Assembly (NCBI GenBank): GCA_023512835.1
Contig: CM042090.1
Span: 52,005,365 to 52,069,364, forward strand
Source of the DNA: Taxillus chinensis
Lineage: Eukaryota; Streptophyta; Magnoliopsida; Santalales; Loranthaceae
Direction: 5' to 3'
Length of the DNA stretch: 64,000 nucleotides
A program made the position numbers and the translations under genes. Positions 31,510-43,131 of this stretch are shown one piece after another (within the stretch, counting starts at the first letter, position 1; every line of letters begins with the position of its first letter). A model generated the notes under the pieces. The model was not told where the DNA came from. It was given only the letters and a program-made list of their open reading frames with translations, and did no database searches.

Positions 31510-32996
31510 TGTCTATAGGTTTTGCAGCAAGTGGACTGGTCAAGTAATAAAATGGAGTATTAAGACTCCGGTTGTCGAACCCACAGGGAGGTAGCTAATG
31601 CTGTTAAGCAGCAAGCACTAAGCTAACAAGTTGATTTTATGTCTAGACAATTGATGTTTGTTGTGCAAATATTTTGAACAAAAAGATATTAAATTAGAAT
31701 GTTGGCAAGCGGTTGGTATAGACATCTAGGGTCACAATGTTTACCACCCAATCGATTGTACTTATCTGGTTATGGCTCTTGTTTTTGATTTATGTTCTAG
31801 TTCAAGTTCATGTTGATTATCTCCTACCTATCTTACATTTGGTCCATGCTAAGATAGATTTAAGGCTTTTATCCCATTTGGTCCATGTGAATAAAAGTGA
31901 TCAAGGTAGATAAACAATCTAATAGTTGTAGACTTGGTCCATCATACAATATTAAATCTAATTCACTAGTGTTCCACCCTAGACAAGGGCTAAGATTACC
32001 TAATTATGCATAAACTAGGCATTTCCATTCAAGCAAGTGAATTAAACAAGAACTGAATTCTATTTTATTGAACAACTATAACCAAACTGAATACAATTTA
32101 TTGGGGGCTACATTGCTCCCCTAGACTAATAAAACTACTCCATAATCATGACAAAAGCAATAACAATTACAAGAAAGAACATGATTACAGTACCAGGACA
32201 ATAAAGGAAGACCCCAAGATGAACCAGGACTCCAGCCTCCAAAGACTCCGGCGTCTGCTGCCCAAACTCACTCCTTGCCAAGGATAATCCGATCTTTTAG
32301 CAATGGCTATAGCTCTTTTCAGAACTCAGATCAGATTCTCCCACTCAAGATGATTTACAATGCCTCCAAAGACCCCTATTTATAGGTTTTAGTGGGCCAA
32401 ATTAGGGTTACAAAAGGTGTGCCCTAATTATAAATGTGGTCGCAGCCAAAACGACATCGTTTTGGTTAGTGACACTAATCGACGTTCTAGGTGAAATAAA
32501 ACTCAAACTACACCAAATTTGACCCCAGTTCTTTAGAGTAAAATGATTAAAACAACAAAATACATCATTTGGAGCGCAAAAATGCTTGCACGTGAGAATG
32601 CACGTGAGAAGACCCTTTTCACGTGCAGCTCCAATTTGACTCAAATTTGCTCCAAAGCTTCCTCTTGAGTTGTAGAAGGCATCCATGCAATACAATCCTT
32701 GCACGTGAGAATGCACGTGAGAAGGCTTTTCACATGCACCTTGATTTTGCCTTCATTTTGCTTCCATTTTCTTCCTATAGCTTCCTTGTAAGTTGATGGA
32801 GTGATCTAGCCAAAGTGTGTGGGACAAGGTTGCTCCAAAACCTGCCAAAAACACTTAAAAAGTACCACTATACACCAAACAGGGTCTTCCTAGGGGTTAG
32901 AGCACATATGTCAAAAATAACATGCAAATAGGTACAAAACATACTCTAAAACACCCTATATAAGGCATAGGATAACGGCAGAAATGCACGTTATCA
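31510..32996 (-). repeat. Athila B 3' LTR
   Basis: The minus strand starts TGATAACGTGCATTTCTGCC at 32996, directly after the polypurine tract. The other end is placed at TGTCTATAGG (31510, plus) because this gives TG...CA; that end is inferred, since the second LTR is not in the window. The length of about 1.49 kb suits Athila. It includes a TATA box and an ACGT palindrome (32375-32465) and two CACGTG cassettes (32587-32632 and 32700-32745). Confidence 0.75.
32375..32465 (-). promoter_or_regulatory. Athila B LTR promoter: TATA box and ACGT palindrome
   Basis: On the minus strand CCTATAAATAGG lies at 32386-32375. About 60 bp upstream of it, at 32446-32465, is CCAAAACGACATCGTTTTGG, a near-perfect palindrome with the same arms as those in the Tekay LTRs. 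Transcription would start near 32345. Confidence 0.55.
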
Positions 32997-33012
32997 AATT
33001 CCCCCATACTTG
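32997..33012 (-). other. Polypurine tract, Athila B
   Basis: The minus strand reads CAAGTATGGGGGAATT immediately before TGATAACG. It is preceded by the GAGGACAAGCAAAGGTT stretch that I know from Athila-type elements next to the 3' LTR. Confidence 0.8.
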
Positions 33013-33685
33013 AACCTTTGCTTGTCCTCAGGCAAAAAGAAATAAACACACAGTCAAACGGAAAAGAACGAATAAACTAACAAACAAGAGAGGCATGGTT
33101 TCCCAAGGCATACAATTCTATCATGATGAAGTAGACATTCCAATAGCTAAAAATGAATCATAAGTTAATCAAAACATGCCCTTAATATTAAGTCCAACAA
33201 CCATGTAATATCATTACTAACAGTTCAGATAGAAGCAAACATGCCAGGATAAAATAAACTGAGCTCCCCCTGAAAGTCCTCACCAAGGTTAGAGCAGCCT
33301 CACTTAAATGTCACTTTCTTTTCTCTCCTCTCAGGCCCTACTATCAATGCCTAACAGCTAAGGATTTACTCTTACACCCACTACTAACTATTGATTAAGT
33401 TTTGCCACGTAAACATAAGAGATCCCCATTGTGCTCGTCAAGGAAAACACACCCTCTAGTCTACTTTTGGACCAACACTTGGAGCTAAAGATGGAAGCTC
33501 ACACTTGTGAAACAAATTGCAAGACAAAACAACTTAGCCATTATGGCTGCAACACAAAAACAAAAACACATATAAACAGTAAGCCATTGTGCCTTTTATT
33601 CTGGCAAACACTTTTTTTTTCTGTTTCTTTGTTTTTTGTTTTTTTTTTGTTTTTTTTTTTTCACACTTATTTTTAGTAATAACCT
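33013..33685 (-). other. Athila B 3' non-coding region, left part
   Basis: No coding seen. It contains a poly-T stretch (about 33605-33662, plus strand) with interspersed G. It ends at AACCT (33681-33685), the Ogre target duplication, and continues at 59671. Confidence 0.65.
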
Positions 33686-36239
33686 TGTCATCACTGCTTT
33701 TCGTCCGGGCCCTTTTGGGGTGAGCTCAAACTAAACCAATGGTGAGAAAATTTAGAGTCGCCACCAACTATTTTTGGGGTACAGTTGGATACCCTCTACT
33801 TCGAGTAGTTTCAAGTGTATGGTCTGCGTTATCAGAGATGGGTTCGGGAGTTGGTTACGTGTAGGGAAGGATTAGCACCCCTACAGCGCCCTTTCGGTAT
33901 CTAATTTAGGAGGAGGAGGTTTTATTTTATTTGTACTGCTGTGATTGGGTTAAATTTCCTAAAAAGTCTATGATTTTTATTTGACTAAGTTATTTGTCGA
34001 AGTTATGGTTAAGATTGATTTACCCTAGGTTTTTAAAGGGAATCCTAAAAGTTTTTTGGTTTTTGTTTGAAGTGGGGAATGGGATCCTATGGGTTGGTTT
34101 TGGGTTTTTGGTTTGGAAATTTAAGTCCTAAAAAACTGGTTTTTTATTTTCCCCTTTTTTTTTGTTTTTTTGTTTTTTTTTTGGGGTTAGAAAACACTTT
34201 TTTTTTTGTGTTTTGTAAAAAAACGTTTTGTTTTGGTTTTGCTTTCTTTTGTTTTTTTTGTTTTTGTTTGTTTTTTTGTTTTGTTTGTTTTTTTTGTTTA
34301 TTTTTATTATTTTTTTGTTTTGTTTTTGGAAGGTAAAGCATGTTTTTTATGTATTTTAAAGGGAATTGGAACTCCTAAATATGGAAACGTGCATTTTTTA
34401 GATGCTTTCTTTTCCCCTTTTTTTTTTGACTTGAAATACATTTTTTTTTGGTTTTGAAAACATTTTTTTTTTTGAAATTGAAAATGCATATATCAAAAGA
34501 GATGTGGAGTGTGTGAGTGTGCCATCCACAAAAATAAAATCACTCTTTTTTTTCTTTTTTTTTTCTTCATCCTCTCCTTTTGCTCTCTCTCTTTTTTCCT
34601 TTTGTTGTTTTTTTTTTACTACACTTTACATATTACAACATACACATAGGAAGGAATACAAGAAAATACAATGAAAAAGGCTGAAAAGCAATTACATCAA
34701 ATATAAATAAGCTAGAAACGAAAATTAGAAAAGATGCTAAAACAATTACACCAAATAGATATAAATAAGCTGAAAAAAATAGTAGAAAGATAAAAGGGTG
34801 AACCGACTTTGAAGCTTTGCAACGTCAATCTTCTGCTTGAGCTCCCTCCGTGATAGTCCACTTGCTCGACTTGGAATCGACGGATCTCGACAGTGGGACT
34901 TATGAAGAAACTTCCCTGGTGTTTGGAGATAGGAGGACTGAAATTGGAGTTTGTAAGGAGTGGATGAGTGATCTCCTGACGATGGGGCGTTTTCCGATGA
35001 TAAGGCCGGGGCGTTTTCGATGATGATGAGGCTGGTTTTGATGATGAAACTGTTTTTTCTCTTTTTTTTTTTTGAACTTCTCTCCTTTCTTTCTTTTCCT
35101 TTCTCTCTCTGTGTTTTTTTTTTTGCTCGTCTGCACTAGGATGAGGAATGGCAGCAGGTTTTCAACGATAAAGGGGGGGGGGGCTCTCTGTTTTTCTTTC
35201 TTTTTCTGCACTGGACTGATGGAGGGTGACAGCAGGTTTTCTTCCCTTTTTTTTTTTCAACGAGCTTCTCCTCCCTCTCTCAAAGAACTCCCTCTTTTTT
35301 TTTGCAGGGACGGGCAACTGTTTTTTTCCTTATGACAGATCTCTTTTTTTTCTCTTTTTTTTTTCAGAACTCTCTATCCAACGAAAACCCACACTCCTCT
35401 CTTTTTTTCCACGAATTTTCCCTTCCAAAAAAAAAAAAAAGAATCCCCTCTCGCAGGGACTGTCGAATCCCTCTTAAAGTGCTGCAGAAAAGCTTTTGGC
35501 TCCACTGTCATTAATTGCTGTATTATTTGATGCAGTATTTAATTTGCAGGTTTGGTGCCTTGTCGGGAGGACAGTGTGTGCGAGAGACAGGGCAACTCGT
35601 GATTGCCTTTTTTTTTAAGTTTGTATTTTAGCAGCACATGGGACTGACAGGTTGTTGAGTTATTCCTTGTCTGATGGTCAGCACAGAAGAGAGTCCCGTG
35701 AAGCCAGCGAGAAGAATAAAGGGAAACCCGTGAAAAGAAAAGTCGACGCGAGAAAAGCCAGCGAAAAAAGAATCAGCGAAGGCAGAAAGGGTCGGAGGTT
35801 CGAAGTGTCAGCAGGTCGGGGAGATCCGTGTTCGCCTATATAGGCATTTTGAGGAGTTTCGCCTGATCACTTTTGCGGGCAGTTTGACCAGGGGCATTGA
35901 CCGTCTTTTGGCAAGTTTGACTTTTTCCAACGAAAGTTGTTTTGGCCATAACTTCTTCATTTTAAGTCCGATTTGAGCTCGGTCAAGTGTGTTGGTCTTC
36001 AATTTTCATCCTCCATCACCTGGTGTTGGTCTTGGGGCGCTTCAAGGACTTGTAGCAAAAGTCATTAATTTTGAACTCCCCCATCCGTGTTAATTGTATA
36101 CATCTCGTGCAGATTGTGGTAGACCATTCCTTGGAAGTATGGGATCATTGTGGACCTGTTCAAAAAGGCATATGGCATGGGCAGAAAGGTATATCAAAGG
36201 GGGTTAGTATGTCCAACCCGGACAAAATGGGGTCCAACA
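33686..36239 (-). repeat. Ogre LTR (3' LTR in element orientation)
   Basis: 2554 bp, TGTCATCACTG...GTCCAACA on the plus strand. It pairs with 56714-59665, which is about 400 bp longer. The difference is the CTTCGAGG array, absent here. Long T-rich runs at 34140-35450 (A-rich in element sense) produce many spurious Phe- or Lys-rich ORFs. Confidence 0.93.
34140..35450. repeat. T-rich low-complexity tract in Ogre LTR
   Basis: Runs of TTTTG, TTTTC and poly-T are interleaved with short unique sequence, repeated in the other LTR at 57170-58460. The only ORFs here (for example 34067-34336) are Phe/Cys/Leu strings caused by the composition. Confidence 0.85.
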
Positions 36240-36253
36240 GCTGCCCCTCTTTG
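36240..36253 (-). other. Polypurine tract, Ogre
   Basis: The minus strand reads CAAAGAGGGGCAGC directly before the LTR start TGTTGGACCCC. Confidence 0.82.
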
Positions 36254-36486
36254 TGCACTGTTTGTATACAAACAGCGTACAAAGATAAAAGGGAGTCATT
36301 TTGGACGGGTTGGAGCACTTACCTGACTTACCTAGAGGAAGAAGTGCAACGGTTGGGTTTGTCCCTGAGAGGGAAAAGGGGCTTCACAGGCCGGTGTGCT
36401 TGGGTAATACCTTGATGAGGCCTCTAAGGCCGCTTGATACCAGAGATTGAAAACCTATAACAATGACAGGCTTGAAAAGAGGAAAG
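36254..36486 (-). other. Ogre 3' region between polypurine tract and minisatellite
   Basis: Unique non-coding sequence. The last part (36440-36486) already resembles degenerate minisatellite wording (CAATGACAGGCTTGAAAAG). Confidence 0.6.
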
Positions 36487-37016
36487 GCCCACAACAATGA
36501 TGGGCTTGAATTGAAAATGGATAGCCCACAGCAACGATAGGCTTGAATTGAAAACGGGAAAGCCCACAGCAACGATAGGCTTAAAGTGAAAATGGAAAAT
36601 GGAAAATGGAAAAGCCCACAGCAACGATAGGCTTAAACGGAAAAATGAAAGGCCCACTGCAACGATAGGCTTGAATTGGGAATGGATAGCCCACAGCAAC
36701 GATAGGCTTGAAGTGAAAATGGATAGCCCACAGCAACGATAGGCTTGAATTGAAAACGGGAAAGCCCACAGCAACGATAGGCTTAAAGTGAAAATGGGAA
36801 AGCCCACAGCAACGATAGGCTTAAAGTGAAAATGGAAAAGCCCACAGCAACGATAGGCTTAAATTGAAAATGGAAAGCCCACATCAACGATAGGCTTAAA
36901 TTGAAAATGGAAAGCCCACATCAACGATAGGCTTAAATTGAAAATGGAAAGCCCACATCAACGATAGGCTTAAAATTGAAAATGGAAAGCCCACATCAAC
37001 GATAGGCTTAAACTGG
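36487..37016 (-). repeat. Minisatellite in the Ogre 3' untranslated region
   Basis: Fourteen units of 37-38 bp, one enlarged to about 52 bp by repeated GGAAAAT, each opening GCCCACAGCAACGATAGGCT on the plus strand. The units nearest the LTR differ most, and the four at 36877-37016 share an ACATCAACG variant. Ogre/Tat 3' regions are known to carry such variable tandem repeats that can seed satellites. The apparent ORFs here (36424-36807) are artefacts of the repeat. Confidence 0.9.
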
Positions 37017-38217
37017 AAAGACTTGTTGGAGACATCAATTGGTATTTGGGGAGATGCTTTAAAGAATTGGTGAGTTTGGGAAGTAACCCAATTTAAGCTC
37101 CCTCTACGAGTTCACTCAAGGAGATCGCTCTACGAGGTGACCCAAAATGGGAAAAGTTTGTCAATTGCCAAAAGGGATGCGCTTAGAGCTTAGGGAAATT
37201 GCAAAGGAAGAGTTGTGCAGTTAAACGAAGAAAACTAGGATAGCTTGAAGAGAAGCTTGCTGGGTATGCTTCTAGGATCTTCGGAGGTGGCAACATTCCT
37301 GAAATCATAGAGCGTGCGGAATGTATGCAAATGATGCATGGACTGCAATATGCTGTATGCAGGGATGCATAAACCTCAACTCGTGATGAAATATGATGCA
37401 ATGTGATGCCATGCGATGTATGCAATGAAATGCCATGTGATGTATCACTGAGGGTTTGGCCGTTGGCTAACATTCAACTTGTTGGGGAACAATGTTCTCT
37501 TTAGATGGAGAGTTTGTTCTGTCTTTGCTGGGGAACCCCCTGTTGTGCATGAAGGGTCTGTGAGATTTTGCTTCGCCATATTGAGGAGCTTGATTTGACG
37601 GCTTCTTCGGGGATAGTGACATCCCGTGAAGATATGAGTACTCCGAGTTGGGGTTTTGAATTGTTTGGGGATTTTGAGCTTGGCCCTACTCATAAGGCAA
37701 TGCTAAAAGAGCTTACTGGGGATTTAAGACGTTCTACTTGAATGTGAAATGAAAACAATGTAACATGATTAAAGAGATAAAAGATTTTTGCTGGTTTAAT
37801 TCCACAAAACATATTTATATCATAAAAAGTGTCCTATTGTCATAATCTGATAAACAGAATCGTAAGTCTTTAAAAGCATAATGTACAAATTTGATTCGAG
37901 CGTGCCGCAGATTTGACCAAGTCTTCCACTGTTTGCAGTCGCTGTTTTTGGATGGTGTTGTCTCTACTGCTTGCAACGGACCCTATTTGTCGGGGTCCTG
38001 ATCCTTTCAGTTTCTGACTGAACTGGTTTCATCCTTCAAGATTTATTGTTGGCTTTGTATTTTACCCTTGGTGCCCTTTCAGGTTTTCACCATGTCCGCC
38101 TTTGTTTTTTTTTCTTTGTCTTTTGTTGGAGCTTTGTATTTTACCCTCGGTGCCCTTTTGGGTTTTCACCAAGTCCGCTCATTACAGGAATGAGAACCTT
38201 GTTGGGAGGTATAAGAG
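37017..38217 (-). other. Ogre 3' untranslated region
   Basis: Non-coding sequence between the pol stop and the minisatellite. At 37320-37445 there is a patch of repeated GATGCA and ATGCAATG wording. I see no further recognisable element. Confidence 0.6.
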
Positions 38218-40362
38218 TTAAGCATAAAACTTTTTGACAGCATCGCTATTCACCGGATTAGGAAGCTCATCTCCATCCATTTTGGCAAGGATCAATGCGC
38301 CTCCCGAGAATGCTTTTTTCACAACATATGGGCCTTCATAATTGGGAGTCCACTTGCCTCTATGGTCATGTTGAATTGGTAAGATCTTCTTAAGGACAAG
38401 ATCACCCTCTTGAAAACTTCTGGGCTTCACCTTTTTATTGTAATTGTTCATCATTCTCTGTTGATACAGCTGTCCTCTGCAAACCGCTGCCAAACGCTTG
38501 CCTTCAATTAAATTCAACTGCTCATAACGACTTTGGACCCATTCTGCTTCTTCGAGCTGAGTATCCTTAAGTATTCGGAGGGAAGGTATCTCCACTTCGA
38601 CCGGTAGGACTGCTTCCATACCATAGACCAAAGAAAATGGAGTTGCCCCAGTCGATGTACGCACCGAGGTACGGTAAGCATGCAAAGCGTAAGGTAGCTT
38701 CTCGTGCCAATCTTTGTATGTTTCAGTCATCTTTCTGATAATATTTTTGATGTTCTTGTTGGCTGCCTCGACTGCTCCATTCATCTTTGGGCGATAGGGG
38801 GTCGAGTTGCGGTGTTGAATTTTGTATGTTTCGCACAACCTCCCTATCATCCGGCTGTTCAAATTGGCAGCATTGTCTGTTATGATCTGCTCGGGAAGAC
38901 CATATCGGCATATGATATTGTTCTGCATAAATCGAAGTACCACAGTTTGTGTGACATTGGCGTATGATGCTGCTTCTACCCACTTGGTGAAGTAATCAAT
39001 GGCTACCAAAATGAAACGATGACCATTAGAAGCTTTTGGAGATATTGGTCCGATAACGTCAATGCCCCAAAGTGAGAACGGCCATGGGGAGACCATCACA
39101 TGTAGTTTGGATGGTGGTACTTGGATCTTATCGCCATAAATCTGGCACTTGAGGCATTTGCGCACATATTCAATACAATCTTTTTCCATGGTGACCCAAT
39201 AGTATCCCATTCGCATGATTTGTCTTGTTAATGCGTGTCCGTTTGCATGTGAACCGCATTCCCCTTCGTGCACTTCTTTCATGATTTGTGTTGATTCTTC
39301 TTTTGCCACACACCGCAATAGCACCATATCGTGGTTTCTCTTATACAGAATTGAGCCATCAATATAATAGTTGGATGCTGACCTTCGGATATTTCTCTTA
39401 TCAGATTCAGTGGCCTCTGCTGGGTATTCTTGCTTAAGCAAATATTGTTTGACGTCCTCAAACCAAGGTTTTTCTTCAGTATGTCCTTCAATGGCCATGC
39501 AATGTGCAGGAGCATCTTGTATACGGATATCGAAAGACTGAACTTCCAACTTTGTGTCTAGTCGAAGGAGGGAGGCTAAAGTTGCCAGCGCGTCAGGGAG
39601 CTGGTTGTATTCCCTGGGCATATGCTCAAATGTGATGTCTTCAAATTGCTCGGCTAACTCTGCAACATGCTTCCGATATGGGATTAATTTGTGGTTTCGA
39701 GTCTCCCATTCACCCCTTACTTGAAAAATGATGAGTGCCGAATCGCCGAACACTCGTAATTTTTTGATTCCTTTGTTAATGGCTTCTTGAAGTCCCATCA
39801 CACAAGCCTCATATTCCGCTACATTGTTTGTACAAGGGAAGGTTAACTTTGCCGCCATGGGGAAATGTTCGCCTCTTCGGGATATCAGGATGGCCCCAAC
39901 ACCGTGACCTAAAAGATTGGAGGCTCCATCGAACCACATCGTCCATATGTCTGATACCTCGGCTGAAATGATGTTGATGTGCTCATCCGGGAAGCCAATA
40001 GTCATGGGCTCAAAGTCTTCCAACGCTCTATCTGCCAAATAGTCAGCTATTGCACTTCCTTTTATGGCCTTTTGAGGTATGTAGATGATATCGTACTCTG
40101 ATAGGATCAACTGCCACTTGGCGATTCTTCCAGAAATGGATGGCTTTTCCAAGAGATATTTGAGCGGATCATGCCTTGAAATCAGCCAAGTAGTATGATA
40201 AAGAGTGTATTGCCTTAATCTTCTTGTTATCCAGACAAGAGCACAACACGTCTTCTCCAAGGGTGTGTAGTTTTCTTCATTAATGGTGAACTTCTTGCTG
40301 AGGTAATAAATGGCCTGCTCCTTCTTGCCTGTAGAATCATGTTGTCCCAAGACACAACCCAT
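38218..40362 (-). pseudogene. Ogre RNase H, second RNase H and integrase
   Basis: This is a 714-codon open stretch. Residues 1-115 hold the end of the RT-linked RNase H (GQHDSTGKKEQAIYYLSKKF, ending IADYLADRA). At about 135-270 is a second RNase H with FDGAS, AEYEACVMGL, VFGDSALI and NQLPDALATLASL, the archaeal-type domain known in Tat elements. Integrase follows: HANGHALTRQIMRMGYYW with CLKCQ, then Asp at 39060-39058 (GIDVIGP), Asp at 38877-38875 (TDNAANL) and Glu at 38769-38767 (NGAVEAANK), a D,D35E triad. The C-terminus has GKWTPNYEGPYVV. No internal stop, so all these catalytic residues are kept. It is joined to RT by a frameshift near 40350, so it is classed as part of a broken pol. Confidence 0.93.
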
Positions 40363-41356
40363 CGCCGACTCCCTGGACGGTCAAGTATAAGATCAGAGGT
40401 CTATCCGGTACCGGTGGGACCAAAATAGGTGGATTGGACAAATATTGTTTGATCTTGTCAAAAGCTTCTTGACACTTGTCATTCCAAATTTCTGGATTGT
40501 TCTTTCGCAAAGTCTTGAAGATGGGTTCACATGTGGCTGTCAGCTGGGAAATAAATCGGGCAATATAATTCAGTCGCCCTAGGAATCCTCTAACCTCCTT
40601 GATGGTCCGTGGTGGCGGCATCTCTTGGATAGCTCGAACTTTATCCGGATTGATTTCCACTCCTTTTTGGCTCACAATGAAACCCAACAGTTTTCCCGAC
40701 ATGGCTCCGAAAGTGCACTTTTCGGGGTTCAATTTCGATTGATATTTCCGTAGCTTTGTTGAAGAGCTTGCGGAGTACTTCGATATGATCTTCAGTGCTT
40801 CGAGATTTGGCTATCATGTCGTCCACATATACCTCGACTTCTTTATGCATCATGTCGTGGAATAGGGTCACCATGGCTCGCTGATAGGTTGCCCCTGCGT
40901 TCCTCTGGCCAAAAGGCATCACATTATAGCAAAAGATGCCCCAAAGTCTCGTGAATGTGGTCCTCTCTTTGTGTTCGGGGGCCATACGAATTTGATTATA
41001 GCCTGAGAAACCATCCATGAAGGAGAATAGGGCATGTTTTGCTGTATTATCCACTAAGGTATCAATATGAGGAAGCGGGAAGTTGTCTTTCGGACTGGCC
41101 CAATTCAGATCTCTATAGTCGACACACATGCGTACTTTGCCTCCTTTCTTTGGTACTGGTACAACATTAGCGACCCATTCTGGATAGTGGGAGACACTTA
41201 GGAAACCCGCATCCCATTGCTTTTTGACTTCTTCTTTAATCTTTAGCATCTCTGGCCTCATTCTTCGCAATTTCTGCTGTACTGGCTTGCACTCTGGCTT
41301 CACGGGTATGTGATGTTGCACTATATCTGTGTCTAATCCGGGCATGTCTTGGTATG
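40337..41356 (-). pseudogene. Ogre reverse transcriptase, 3' exon part
   Basis: Starts just after the Tekay 2 site with QDMPGLDTDIVQHHIPV, then VPKKGGKVRMCVDYRDLNWASPKD (read in two parts), PLPHIDTLVDNTAKH, MPFGQRNAGATYQRAM, and the active-site YVDD at 40829-40818. The frame changes near 40735 (into NPEKCTFGAMSGKLLGF) and again near 40350. FLGRLNYIARFISQLT marks the thumb/connection. Catalytic residues are kept. The upstream part (ending FAWSY) lies on the other side of Tekay 2 at 50451-50775. Confidence 0.92.
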
Positions 41357-41874
41357 TGTCACGCCCCGGATTTCCAACCCGAGGAAACCGGTACGTGACT
41401 CCCCATTCACCCACACGGAGGGCAATGGGGTTGGATTACTGGATGCCACACAAGCAAGTCTAACAATTGCAATAAATCAAATAAGCCACATCTTTATTTA
41501 ATTCCAAAACATCAAAGGTTCACAAAACAACCAAGTCCCTGATTACAGTTCAATCCCTTAGTACATTCCCCTCCTTGGGGTTACATAAATCATAAAAGTA
41601 CATTACTGAAATGAACAATAAAGTGGAGAGGGTCTTCCACCTTGGTGTATCCACCTAACGCCTGTAAGTCCCTGGAAAAGAAGCAAACACAATAGGAGGG
41701 GTGAGCAACCACAGCTCAGTAGGGATCAAGTCTCCCCAACCCATCCCATGTTCCTAGCATCTACATGCCATGTGTACAAGTGCAGTGTTGTGTTACAATA
41801 ATTTCAACAAACATAATAAAAACCACATCAACAATTACAACCTTCCCCTCGCCACAGGCTAACACTTTATCCAC

Positions 41875-42003
41875 AAGTGATTTAACCGCCTCTTCAGGCC
41901 AAGTGATTTAACCGCCTCTTCAGGCCAAGTGATTTAACCGCCTCTTCAGGCCCCTTGGTTTAACCGCCTCTCAGGCAAAGTTGTTTAACCGCCTCTTCAG
42001 GCC
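41875..42003 (-). repeat. Minisatellite in Tekay 2 LTR
   Basis: About five units of 24-26 bp, AAGTGATTTAACCGCC then TCTTCAGGCC, with variant units. The array stands where Tekay 1 LTRs have the unrelated CCCGGG repeat. The second LTR has it at about 49184-49338 with one more unit. Confidence 0.85.
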
Positions 42004-42602
42004 AGATACCACAGTCAAGCACACCACACACCATGGTCACTCAAGCATACAACCAAACACTTGGTGTACACCCGTTCACAAGCGCACAAACCCAGCCATT
42101 CAGGCCATAGAGCAAACATCCAGCATACATACATACACTAAACCACAAGTCCAGTCACCCGGACATAATACCAAACACATAATGGGCATACACACACAAC
42201 TAAGTTCACACAGGCATTTCATCAAACATGTAGCAGGCATGTCATACGGGCATTTTATCAAACACTTTTCATGCATCACACAAACACCGAAACACCAAAA
42301 TCGCCATTGAAGGCCAACATTCATATAGGAGGTCACACCTATATGAATTTACATATAAATAATATAACGAGATATAACTCATATTCTGCCCCTAGGACCC
42401 TAGGACAGAGGAGGACTTAGGAAGAACAGAATCCTTACCTTAAAACAGATCTTCCTTGCTCCCGCGTAAACGCCGTCCTCCCCACGCTAGATGCTCCTGG
42501 CAGACCGGCAAGACTCCCCTTCCTTCTCTCTCTCTAGCTCTCTCTCTCTCGACGGCCGCAGCAGTGAAGAGAACCCTAAACCTAAAACAGAGAGCTTCTC
42601 CT

Positions 42603-42682
42603 CCTTATATAGACAACACAACATCAAAACGGCGTAGTTTTGATTAAGTGAATCCCAAAGATCAAAACGACGTAGTTTTGAT
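42603..42682 (-). promoter_or_regulatory. Tekay 2 LTR promoter: TATA box and two ACGT palindromes
   Basis: On the minus strand TATATAAGG ends at 42603, preceded upstream by AAAACTACGCCGTTTT (about 42626-42641; one base off the palindrome) and AAAACTACGTCGTTTT (about 42664-42679). The layout is the same as in Tekay 1. Confidence 0.58.
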
Positions 42683-43115
42683 CACACAAGTTAGCACCTT
42701 TCCGCACCCATATAGGCCAAAATACTCAGAATTTCAACATGGTCCTTTGGAGAAAGTTCATTAGAATGACAAAACCAAGGGAACCATGCAAAAATATGCC
42801 TGCACGCCAATTTGCACGTGAATTCCCCAATTCACGTGCAACTCCATATGCACTCCAAATGCTCTCAAACTTCACCCCTAGCCTCCTTGCATCATTTAGA
42901 AGACAACTACACTTGCACGTGAATTGGACCCATATCACGTGCACCTCACATACATGTCCATTTGGCCTGGAAACTTCTGTGGTAGATAGAGGACATCATT
43001 CTAAGCATCCTTCCTTTTTGCACGTGAATTCATTGGAGTCCATTTACTAGGTCAAAATCTAGAAAAACTCTACTCAGGAGGCAAAACTGACTAACTCAAG
43101 GTACGGGTCCTTACA

Positions 43116-43131
43116 TCCTCTCCCCCTTAAG
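43116..43131 (-). other. Polypurine tract, Tekay 2
   Basis: Minus CTTAAGGGGGAGAGGA directly before TGTAAGGACCC. Confidence 0.87.

Larger units (their letters stand above)
41357..43115 (-). repeat. Tekay 2 LTR (3' LTR in element orientation)
   Basis: TGTCACGCCCCGG...GTCCTTACA. It contains a minisatellite (41875-42003), a TATA box (42611-42603, minus) with two ACGT palindromes (about 42623-42644 and 42661-42682) and the G-box hairpin (42814-42839). Confidence 0.93.

Noticed and set aside
31303..31518. Short ORF near the Athila B LTR end
   Set aside because: Crosses the proposed element boundary at 31510 and shows no recognisable domain.
34067..34457. Phe/Cys-rich ORFs resembling membrane proteins (also 57095-57457)
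   Set aside because: Composition artefact of TTTTG/TTTTC low-complexity sequence in the Ogre LTRs; nothing but poly-T translation.
36424..36807. Repetitive ORF encoding a VAVGFPIF/SLSLLW-like repeat protein
   Set aside because: It is a translation of the 37-38 bp minisatellite in the Ogre 3' region; units vary in length and break frame, so no protein is under selection.
41875..42003. Possible CRISPR array (regular short repeats)
   Set aside because: Plant retrotransposon LTR context, units adjacent without unique spacers, no cas genes. It is a minisatellite.
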